NCBI GenBank assembly: GCA_036897625.1
Contig: JAYMTA010001106.1
Coordinates: 1 to 21,771, forward strand
Source: Pelargonium cotyledonis
Taxonomy: Eukaryota > Streptophyta > Magnoliopsida > Geraniales > Geraniaceae
Reading direction: 5' to 3'
DNA: 21,771 bases
Numbering within the stretch: the stretch's first letter is position 1; each line of letters opens with the position of its first letter. This document shows, piece after piece, positions 1 to 8,166 of this stretch. The translations under genes were made by a program, and so were the position numbers. The notes under the pieces were generated by a model. That model worked only from the letters and a program-made list of their open reading frames with translations, ran no database searches and had not been told where the DNA came from.

Positions 1-3000
1 GAGCAATGTGCACTGGGCGCTTGGGAAGGCCGGAGAGGATCGCGTTCATGTAGTCGTATCGGAAGAACATGGGTGGTTGTTCGTTGGAATTTATGATGGG
101 TTTAATGGCCCTGATGCGCCTGAATTCCTGATGGGGAATCTCTACCGGGCCGTGTACAATGAGCTTCAGGGCTTGTTCTGGGATGCTGAGGATGCAGAAG
201 AAGCTAATCTATCAAATGCAGTATCTTCAGCTGCTCCGCAGGAAGCTACTCAGCAATCAGGGGAAATTTTTGCTGGACTGTCAAAAAATGAAATTGATTC
301 AAATCCTGCACCTCTTGATCGTGGATCGGTGAAGAGAGTGACATTTCAGGCCGACGGAACAGAAATTAGGAGGCGCCGCCTCTGGGAGTATCGAGCTGAG
401 GATGCCGCAGCTGACGGCCTTGATCTTTCAGGATCGGACAGGTTTGCATTTTCTGTGGATGATGCACTTAGCGTGAGCAATGCAGAAGCGAGCTCTGCCG
501 TCAGTAGACGATGGCTCTTGTTGTCAAAATTGAAGCATGGGTTGTCAAAGCACAAAGATGGTCATGGTAAAAAGTTATTTCCTTGGAAGTTTGGTTTGGA
601 GGAGAAAGACAAGGTTGAGGTAGGGAATAGAGAGGAGGAGAGGTCCAGCCAGACTGGCGGGAAGAGGAAGATAGGTCCGGTGGATCATGAATTAGTTTTG
701 AGGGCATTGTCCCGTGCCCTGGAAGTGACTGAGCTTGGGTATTTGGATATGACAGATAAGTTTCTAAATACCAATCCAGAGCTTGCATTGATGGGTTCAT
801 GTTTATTGGTTGTGTTAATGAGGGATGAGGATGTATATGTAATGAATGTAGGTGATAGTCGAGCTATTGTTGCTCAGTATGAACCACAAGGATTAAGTAC
901 TAATGTGGAAGGGCAGGGTGATAATGGGTCGAGCACGGAAGGTATAGTTGAGGAGTCTTCAGCTCTTAGTGAAAGGGGGAGTGAGGCTGCTATAGAGGCT
1001 CCTGCTCAAGAAATGAAATTGACTGCATTGCAGCTGTCAACGGATCACAGCACGAGCATTGAAGAAGTAAGTTTTTAATTATGATGAATCTTGAATTAGC
1101 TATTTTTTTTTCATCTTGTTTTGATTTGAAAAGGAAATAATCTTAAATTGATATTTGATAGATTATTTTCCATGTTTTTATGTTTGAAAGTCATGGATCT
1201 CTCACCCGACACCCAAGATGGGTGCAATACTGTGACTTGAGCCCAATCTTTCAAATGATAACCATTGAACCATTGGGTCCATCACAATATCACATTGCTA
1301 GATTCAGTGATTTATAGATAACTGTAGTATGTTATTTAGGACTATTTTGAGACCTTCCCATCGGGGCAGAGTAGCATGAGTTTGTCAGATTATATTCTTG
1401 AGTTATGAAAAGGGGACTGCTATTAATAGTTCTTGATTCTCTGAGGGAGTTAATAGCATCATCTGATTTTTGTTGGTTTTAATGAACAGGACAAAGAGTT
1501 TATATGCGATTATGATCTTTTTGTTGTTTTCATACCCTCATGTTGGCTTTAGAGCTCTTAATAATGACGCATTTTGATCAAAAGATGAAGTAGATACCTT
1601 ATATAGTACATTCTTGAAACAACCCTTTATCCATGAGTACTAGTAATGATCTGAAAAGTCTTTTACATGTCCTAAATTAATGTTGATGCTAACAGCCATC
1701 CAGTAATAAATAGTCATTTAGAGTGAAACTTTTCAGCAGCAATCTATCAAGAAGCTTCTAGAGGTTATTATTTCCTCAGTATTTTAATATAGTTTGTGAA
1801 TAATAGACAGAGGTATGGTTGGTTGGGGATGTAAAGTTCCATGTGCCTGAGCAATCCATATTTGTGAAGCTTCATCAATTCATTTTTTTCATCCCTTAAA
1901 CTCCTATTATTTTCTTTGCTTGGTTTTTCATGCCTTTCCACAAGCACAAACAACCAAGGAAGACACAAGAGAACTTCTTTTTGAAGTTTGCTTTTTTCAA
2001 GCTATATTGCATAGGTGAAGGCTTGATGTGTTTATAGTTTCTTGGTTATGGTCCAATCGATGAAGATCTCATTGTTGCTTAAATGTGCCAAAGTCTTTGT
2101 CCTTGGATAATTCTTTTTTAATTCCCTAGGCTCCCGAAATTTTTTATCTTTTACAAATTACAATGTTACAGAGTGCCTTCCTTCTGTGGGCATGCCTATT
2201 ATTTGCTGTGCATCAAACTAGAGCAATATTTTAGAATTACTAAATTGTATTTACATAGCTAAAGTGTATATTTTTATGGTTATTATGATTTCAGTAGGAT
2301 TACCTTAGGTATTGGACTTTGCAATGGGTTTGGTCATATCTGGTGTTCTCATTAGTTTAGGACTTGAATTAGAGTTATTCTGGAATGTCACCGTCCTGCA
2401 CCTATTTCGAATGCTGATCACCAAAATCTTAGCTCTGATTTGTCCTTAATTATTTGTGCCCTATTTGTCCTCTCATCTCTGCTCCGTGTAGCGTCTTCCA
2501 TCATTGTTAAAATTAATTTAATAATACATCAGGAATAAATAAGCTAGCAGAGAGTACTGCCTTGCCTTTTTACCCTACCTTATTCTTCAGTAGTTGAAGA
2601 TCTACATAGTGATTATTAATTAAACTGAATGTGTAGTAGTTTTTGACTACTCGACCATACATAGTTAAACTGATAGAGATGGGCCTTTTGTTGCTGTTAG
2701 TTGTGCGCATGCATTTGATCCTCATTCCTCGTCTTATAAACTTAATTTCAATATAAGTACATCAAGATTAGCGGACTCTGAAATGCAAATCAAGGTGAAT
2801 GAATTAATGATTGTACAAATATTGTTATCATATTTATGAACTACCATATGAATATGATTAACATGATACTCCTGTGGTCTCAGTCCTGTTTAGGTGCTCA
2901 GAAACAAAGGTGTGTGTGTTTATGTATTAGTTAATTTTACTGGTGAGATGTTATTTTTTTTTGGCTCATTGTATTTTATTTTTAGTAGTACCTTGTATGT

Positions 3001-4665
3001 CTTAGTGTATGCAAATACCATTGGTCATATTATACACCTGCTATAGTAATTATTGATATTACCATTCATATGCTCTCTGTTCTTGCCAGGAAATTTAACT
3101 TTCCATGTAATTTGTACAGGAAATTATTAGGATAAAGAATGAACACCCAGATGATCACCGTTGTATTGTCAATGATAGAGTGAAAGGACGACTTAAGGTA
3201 ACCAGAGCATTTGGGGCGGGATTTTTAAAACAGGTAACATTTGTTGTATGTTGTCATATTATTCTTTGGAAACTTATGTATTATAATAATGCCTCCTATA
3301 TAGTTGTTTGCTCTATGTTTATCAAATTCTTGTTTTAGTGAATCTTGCATATTTGTAATGGTTGTCTTTTAAACAGAGGTGCAATGCATTAGCTTTTCAG
3401 GTTGTGTCTCAGCAGTTTTTCTCTTTTAAAATAGAAATAAATAAATAAATGGTCCAAATTAATTCTGAATGGAACAGCATGTGAATGCCCCTTTTCTGTA
3501 CTAACTAATTAATGCCCCAAAACTGATGCTCTTACTTTCAGAAAATAATATGATCTGTTCATTCTTGCAGCCCAAGTTCAACGACGTATTGTTGGAAATG
3601 TTTCGAAATGAGTACATAGGTACTGCGCCATATATAACATGCAACCCCTCTCTTCGTCACCATAGGCTCTGTGAAACAGATCAATTCTTAATCCTCTCAT
3701 CTGATGGGTTATATCAGTATCTGACCAATCAGGAAGTGGTTTCTTTTGTTGAGAATTTCATGGAGAAGTTTCCAGATGGAGACCCTGCCCAACACCTGAT
3801 AGAGGAGCTTCTTTTCCGTGCAGCTAAGAAAGCTGGTAATTGTTTTTATATCTACTTATTTATAGCCTTGAATTGCTTAAGAGTTTGTAATTTGTAGATT
3901 GCATTCCTTCTTCTAGATGATTTCGACTGAAAGCTAAATTGCATTGTTTGAAGGTTTTTTGTAAATCTCTTAGTCTATAGGAGAGGATATTCATAGGATT
4001 CATAGTTGTTACTAATTATGCGCTTATGTTATATAACCCACACCCACAACCTACCTCTAGGATTAGATTGATGAGTTCCCAATTATGTGTTAATAGAAAA
4101 TATGTTGCACTTGATATCATAATCTTTAATTGGAACATAATCCCTGCTTCTTACTATAAAAAAGAGTTGTCACTTGTCAATGGAAAATTTGGTATACTCT
4201 TTAAGTAATACATTCCTGCTGTTAAATAACTTGACAGACAGGAAGGCTTCATTGATCCGGGTAAAGATTTGAAGTGATTTTAAAGAAATAGAGATATGCA
4301 TATAAACAAAATGTCATTGGTATATATGTATTGATATTTTAGATTTGCTTGAGCGTCACTTGAATGTAGTGTTTGTAAAGCAGGAATAATCGTGAAAGAA
4401 TTGTGTATGAGACATGTTTATTTCAGTTAATGTATTATGTCGAGAAACACAAGGGTAGTAAATTATCTGATTTATTCCAAGTTCTTCATGCTTAATTATC
4501 ACAATAAGGTCATACTGATTTTCCTCTGAATTGTCCACAGGAATGGATTTTCATGAATTGCTCGACATCCCTCAAGGAGACCGCAGAAAGTACCATGATG
4601 ATGTTACTGTGATGGTGATATCGCTCGAAGGAAGAATCTGGAAGTCATCGGGAAAATACCTATGA
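1..4665 (+). CDS. PLL1: Protein phosphatase 2C, POLTERGEIST/PLL1-like (5' partial)
   Basis: Clade C PP2C, a Mg/Mn-dependent Ser/Thr phosphatase. Exons fitted by GT-AG and phase: <2-1066, 3120-3233, 3571-3835, 4541-4665 (stop TGA 4663-4665), giving 522 visible residues. The catalytic domain begins at the left edge. Visible motifs: [15 protein letters not shown], the metal-binding block [10 protein letters not shown] (standing for DGHGG), [21 protein letters not shown] then [28 protein letters not shown] and the terminal Asp pair in [12 protein letters not shown] long variable insert with WEYRAED and [15 protein letters not shown] is typical of POL/PLL1. In Arabidopsis POL and PLL1 are membrane-bound and act redundantly below CLAVATA receptors in stem-cell maintenance (established). 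The missing N-terminus, roughly 250 residues by family length, would hold the acylation site. PLL1 is preferred over POL only because a MIP1-like gene lies nearby, so the symbol is tentative. Intron 1 is 2053 bp. Confidence 0.9.
1067..3119 (+). other. Long intron 1 of the PP2C gene
   Basis: A 2053-bp intron with donor GAA|GTAAGT and acceptor TACAG|GAA, phase 0. It is AT-rich with no convincing ORF, tRNA or transposon terminus. The two shorter introns are 3234-3570 and 3836-4540; I see nothing structured in them beyond a short AAAT run near 3436-3450. Confidence 0.8.
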
Positions 4666-5498
4666 GACCATACTTTGGGCAATATCCAAACAAGGGATCT
4701 TGTCATTACAAGTGCTCAAGGCATCGCACTTCTCTCATATTGGGTTTTCTTCCGACCGCGCCAGAAACTCCCAATGTGGACTCGTAAAAGTTTGGGTCTT
4801 ACACCACACACATACAGTTTTGACAAAAGAAACAGATTCGGATGATAATGGCAACAAATCAAGCAACTAATGTTAGGTAGTCATCAAGGGTGGAATAGAT
4901 GCCAAAATTCGGTATGTGGAGGAAGGAAATGGAAACTTGCAGATGGAGTTGTTAGGAAATGTTCTTAGCCTTTAGGTGGAAAAGCAAAAAAGAATAGATC
5001 AATTTTTTCACTTAAATTTTTATCTTGTTAGAACTTTTGTTTTCTTTGAGATTTTGCATATGTGGAGCCTCTCTTCCATCCATATGCACATCTCTCTTTC
5101 TTTTGAGCCGAAAAGAAGAAGAAGAAAAAAGAATGTAATTGGTGGGGGTACAGATTTACTTACTGAACTTGAGCATTCCCTAAATCTGAGCATCTGTAAT
5201 TTTGAAGGTGCATGGTCACCAATGCTGTCTAGTGTTTCACATCCGTGTGTAGAAAATACATTTTGGTTAAACAGAAAAGATAAAATGTTTTGTGTTGTAA
5301 CAAAATTGCAATGTTACATTATAAAGCATAGATACAATGTTTTTCAGTGCAGTATATAAATATATAAATCCTGATATCAAGCTAAAGATGCTGTTACAAT
5401 ATGAATTCTTAGAGTTGGTCAAAATTGCGTAGTGCTACAACATTTTGAAGTACAATTTGGGTAAGAAGTAGAATGTGTAACCACAGTGAAGCCATTTT
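4666..5498. other. Intergenic region between convergent PP2C and SOT1-like genes
   Basis: An 833-bp stretch that must hold both 3' UTRs, since the two genes face each other. A 127-codon plus-strand ORF at 4976-5359 has no recognisable domain and I treat it as chance. AT-rich stretches at about 5355-5370 could serve poly(A) sites on either strand. Nothing else is supported. Confidence 0.6.
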
Positions 5499-7628
5499 TC
5501 AAGCTGCAACAGCTGATGGAATCCTTGATTGCACCCAAGACACTATATCATCCCTAGTCGCCACTAAACAACCAGTCTTCTCTTCACTCGGCTTAAATGG
5601 TGCAGCCAGTTCCTTTACATGAGATGCTAAAGAGCTGGCCAGTCCTAGAGAGTATCTGTGTGTTCCTGAACCGGCATTGGCCAGAAACAGCTCCGGCAAT
5701 CTCTCTTCCCGTACAACAAGTTTTGAAAGAGTCATCATCCATTCTTCAAGGGCGGTAAGGGCAGCGCCAATTGATAGAGACCTAACATCCAAACACCACT
5801 CATCTGCAGTTTTCTTGTGTAGACCTGGATACAACCCGAATACAGTTCCCAGATACAGCAAATCATGGGCTCTATCATGGAGATTTCTTTTCCTACATAT
5901 ATCAATGAAGCAATTACAGAAGGGTCTTCTACAATCAACTGCGGTGTTGCTGACAATACCCTTAAACTCTTCCCTTAGAGCAGCTAAGCTAATTTTCTCG
6001 TCTTCCATCAATTTCACAAATGCAACAAGCTTCGGGTTAGCTTGCTGCAAACAAGAGATTACGTTATCCGCATCCTCCACCTTCTCACACAAGGACACAA
6101 CAGAGAGCAAGCACCCGCACAGCCTATCATCTGCCTTAACCCCTTTTTTAACCGAAATATCAAACACTCTAACCAAATCTTCAATTCTCCCGGCCTTCCC
6201 CAAACACTGAATCAAACAAGTACACCCCATCACATTGATCACAGCACCCAATTTACACATTTGATTAAACAACTCCATCGCCTTGTCAGCATTCCCTCCA
6301 CTCCCATATAGTTTCAGCATAGAAGTGTAGCTATAGCTGTCTGGTCTACATTTTTTGGACTCCTTCATTTCCTCAAAGAGCTTCTCAGCCTCTTCCTCCA
6401 ATCCAACATCTGCGCACATACTCAACAAAGTGTTGTACAAAATGAAATCCATTGGCCATTTATTTTCCTTAATCCGCTCCCACAATTCTAAGGCGTCCCG
6501 AGACCACCTCACTCTGCCATATATCTTAACAAGTATAGACAGCGTCCTCTCATTCGGGGCTATGCCCAACTCAAGCATTTCCTCAAACAGGGACCTCGCC
6601 AAGCCGGGCTTTCCAGCCTTACCCGTTGCTTCCAACAACGTATTGTAAACAACCACATTAGGCTTCACAGCAACAGACCTCATTTCTTGCAAGACATACC
6701 TAACCCCATCGTAATCCCCCGCTTCGCCAAACATCTTCCCCAAAACGGAGAAGGCAACACAATCAGGCTTCCACCCGCTCGACCTCCCTCTCTCGTACAA
6801 ACTAATCACTTCCTCAACCTTCCCCAATTTGGCATAAACATCCAAAATGGCGGAGTAGGTCACCTCGTCAGGCATCAAACCCGTCTGATACATCCTCTCA
6901 AACCACTCCATGGCCTTGTCCAAACAGTTGCACTTCTTGGCACTAGAGATTATAGTTGAATATGTGATATTATCAAGCTGGACACCATTGCTTACCATTT
7001 CTTGCGCTAGCTTCTCGATGAGCCCGAACTGCCTCCCATACCTCAGAGACTTCATGGTAACATTGTAGAAGATAGTTTCCATGGGAAGCCCTTCCTGGGT
7101 CTTGAGCCAATTGAAGAACGCAAGTGTTTTCTGCCACGACCTGAGGTTGTTGAGCACCAAAAGAGCATTGTCTCGGCTAATCGGCTGAGGAATCTCCTCG
7201 AGAATGGCCTTGAAAGCGTCCTCGGAGGCGGCACAGCTGTTGAGGTTCGCGGAAATGACCAGGAGCTGTTTGATGTCGGGATTGTAGGATTGGTAGTGGG
7301 AGAGCCTTTGCCTCTGGAGGTCGATAACACTGCGTCGGGGCTTGGCGGGGTTGATCCAGATGGACTTGGGCTTGTTCAAGGCCTGGGGCTGGCCTTTGCC
7401 GGCGGTGGAGAGGGTGGTGGAGGAAAGAGACTCCAGCTGCTCAGATAAAGATGGGGTTTTTGAAGACAAATCCTCCGGAGATTTTGATTTTGTAGGGGAC
7501 TTGGTGCAGGAAATGGTGAACCTTTTTGCTGTGTAGCTGCGTTGTCTGTGAGGTTTGGTAAAAAAAATGATTCTCTGGGAATCTATTGTTCGATGCACAT
7601 CCAAAGCTGTGGATAAAGGAGCAGCCAT
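5499..7628 (-). CDS. SOT1: Plastid PPR-SMR protein, SOT1/PPR53-like
   Basis: Single exon, 709 aa. The start is the first ATG in frame (7626-7628, G at -3 and at +4); the frame stays open upstream to 7730 but contains no earlier ATG. The N-terminus MAAPLSTALDVHRT is Ser/Thr-rich, like a chloroplast transit peptide. Next come about ten P-type PPR repeats (about residues 175-530; e.g. VTYSAILDVYAKLGKVEEV, VVYNTLLEATGKAGKP), then a C-terminal SMR domain from about residue 610 with LDVR at 613-616 and GSGTHRYS around 653-660. Length and this SMR motif fit Arabidopsis At5g46580 (SOT1) and maize PPR53. These bind the 5' side of the 23S-4.5S rRNA precursor; the SMR domain of SOT1 is reported to have endonuclease activity (established for the family). 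The related SVR7/ATP4 is the alternative, judged less likely from the SMR motif. The residue before GSG is Ala where TGxG is expected. Confidence 0.9.
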   Translation of the reverse strand: MAAPLSTALDVHRTIDSQRIIFFTKPHRQRSYTAKRFTISCTKSPTKSKSPEDLSSKTPSLSEQLESLSSTTLSTAGKGQPQALNKPKSIWINPAKPRRSVIDLQRQRLSHYQSYNPDIKQLLVISANLNSCAASEDAFKAILEEIPQPISRDNALLVLNNLRSWQKTLAFFNWLKTQEGLPMETIFYNVTMKSLRYGRQFGLIEKLAQEMVSNGVQLDNITYSTIISSAKKCNCLDKAMEWFERMYQTGLMPDEVTYSAILDVYAKLGKVEEVISLYERGRSSGWKPDCVAFSVLGKMFGEAGDYDGVRYVLQEMRSVAVKPNVVVYNTLLEATGKAGKPGLARSLFEEMLELGIAPNERTLSILVKIYGRVRWSRDALELWERIKENKWPMDFILYNTLLSMCADVGLEEEAEKLFEEMKESKKCRPDSYSYTSMLKLYGSGGNADKAMELFNQMCKLGAVINVMGCTCLIQCLGKAGRIEDLVRVFDISVKKGVKADDRLCGCLLSVVSLCEKVEDADNVISCLQQANPKLVAFVKLMEDEKISLAALREEFKGIVSNTAVDCRRPFCNCFIDICRKRNLHDRAHDLLYLGTVFGLYPGLHKKTADEWCLDVRSLSIGAALTALEEWMMTLSKLVVREERLPELFLANAGSGTHRYSLGLASSLASHVKELAAPFKPSEEKTGCLVATRDDIVSWVQSRIPSAVAA

Positions 7629-7636
7629 GACTGAGA

Positions 7637-7674
7637 AAAGAAGAAGAAGAAGAAGAAGATGAAGAAGAAGAAGA
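7637..7674. repeat. AAG/CTT microsatellite in the SOT1-like leader
   Basis: Imperfect AAG triplets, interrupted by one GAT, lying 9-46 bp upstream of the SOT1-like ATG. In the sense strand they read as a CTT-rich leader. Read as protein the tract gives the Leu run of an upstream open frame, but no ATG precedes it, so I treat it as 5' UTR. CTT/GAA repeats are common in plant 5' UTRs. Confidence 0.85.
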
Positions 7675-7756
7675 GGGTTTTGGAGAAGATAAAACCCAAC
7701 CTTATCTAATTCGAATTCAATTTTCTTCAAAACCTCAAAAAGAATATAAATAAATT

Positions 7757-7763
7757 AAAAAAA
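7757..7763 (-). terminator. Pol III T7 terminator of U6atac
   Basis: Seven A residues on the plus strand (7757-7763) are T7 on the transcribed strand, directly after the conserved 3' end of the U6atac RNA. A run of four or more T is the standard RNA polymerase III terminator. The SOT1-like start codon lies about 130 bp downstream. Confidence 0.85.
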
Positions 7764-7893
7764 TTGGGTTATAGATCCACTTGGAGACCAAGCGGGTAGC
7801 CTTAACCGGATGTGTGTCGATAACAGGGAGGCTCGAAAGCCGTTCCCGTCCCTGTCAGGGGAGATGCCAACCATCTCTCCTTTCTACGAACAC
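7760..7893 (-). ncRNA. U6atac: U6atac snRNA (minor spliceosome)
   Basis: The minus strand read from 7893 begins GTGTT and has AAGGAGAGA at RNA nt 12-20 (7882-7874), the box that pairs with the 5' splice site of U12-type introns, at the same offset as in human U6atac. It continues GGTTGGC, CTCCCCTGACAGGG (internal stem-loop region), a GGCT-TTCG-AGCC hairpin (7841-7830), CCGGTTAAGG, a 3' hairpin with an 8-bp stem (7795-7788 with 7784-7777, one G-U pair, loop TCT) and TAACC, which can pair with GGTTA. The order matches U6atac throughout. It partners U4atac, then U12, in the minor spliceosome. Mature length is about 130 nt plus a few U; the exact ends are inferred. Upstream USE and TATA boxes and a downstream T7 complete a Pol III unit. 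One oddity is GGC at nt 26-28 where vertebrates have AGC. Confidence 0.95.
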
Positions 7894-7914
7894 GTCAAAA
7901 TTTATCTAGATCTG

Positions 7915-7924
7915 CTTTTATAAA
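7915..7924 (-). promoter_or_regulatory. TATA box of the U6atac gene
   Basis: TTTATAAAAG on the minus strand, starting 24 bp after the USE and with its T about 29 bp before the predicted RNA start at 7893. The 24-bp USE-TATA gap is the Pol III-type spacing of plant U6-class genes; Pol II snRNA genes have about ten bp more. Confidence 0.88.
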
Positions 7925-7948
7925 GAAACAATATAGCTTATTTTTAAG

Positions 7949-7959
7949 CGATGTGGGAC
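7949..7959 (-). promoter_or_regulatory. Upstream sequence element (USE) of the U6atac gene
   Basis: GTCCCACATCG on the minus strand is an exact match to the plant snRNA USE consensus RTCCCACATCG. With the correctly spaced TATA box it marks a dedicated snRNA promoter. It lies about 210 bp downstream of the SufD stop codon. Confidence 0.92.
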
Positions 7960-8166
7960 TTTCGAAAGTCATAACACTAGCTATGCAAAATATAGGCTAG
8001 CCAGCTTTATGTTATAGTCGTACCTGAATAAGAATTACTGAAGCAATATTATTAATCAAGTAATTAATGTTGAAACAGCATAATCAACAGTGTAATAATA
8101 TTCAAAATTTCTTCTCCTATTGGTTTTGGGGATTGAATTAAATGAAACCATCTATGCTCCTTGCAA

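Noticed and set aside
4026-4538. Short ORFs inside PP2C intron 3
   Set aside because: They fall between well-defined splice sites and show no similarity to any family.
4976-5359. 127-codon plus-strand ORF after the PP2C gene
   Set aside because: No domain, low-complexity composition, and it sits in the expected 3' UTR of the PP2C gene.
5677-6648. Long plus-strand ORFs opposite the SOT1-like gene
   Set aside because: They are antisense shadows of a long intronless coding exon with no recognisable domain.
7629-7730. N-terminal extension of the SOT1-like protein with a Leu-rich, signal-like run
   Set aside because: There is no ATG in this stretch; the frame only opens from a TTG, and the Leu run comes from a CTT microsatellite in the leader.
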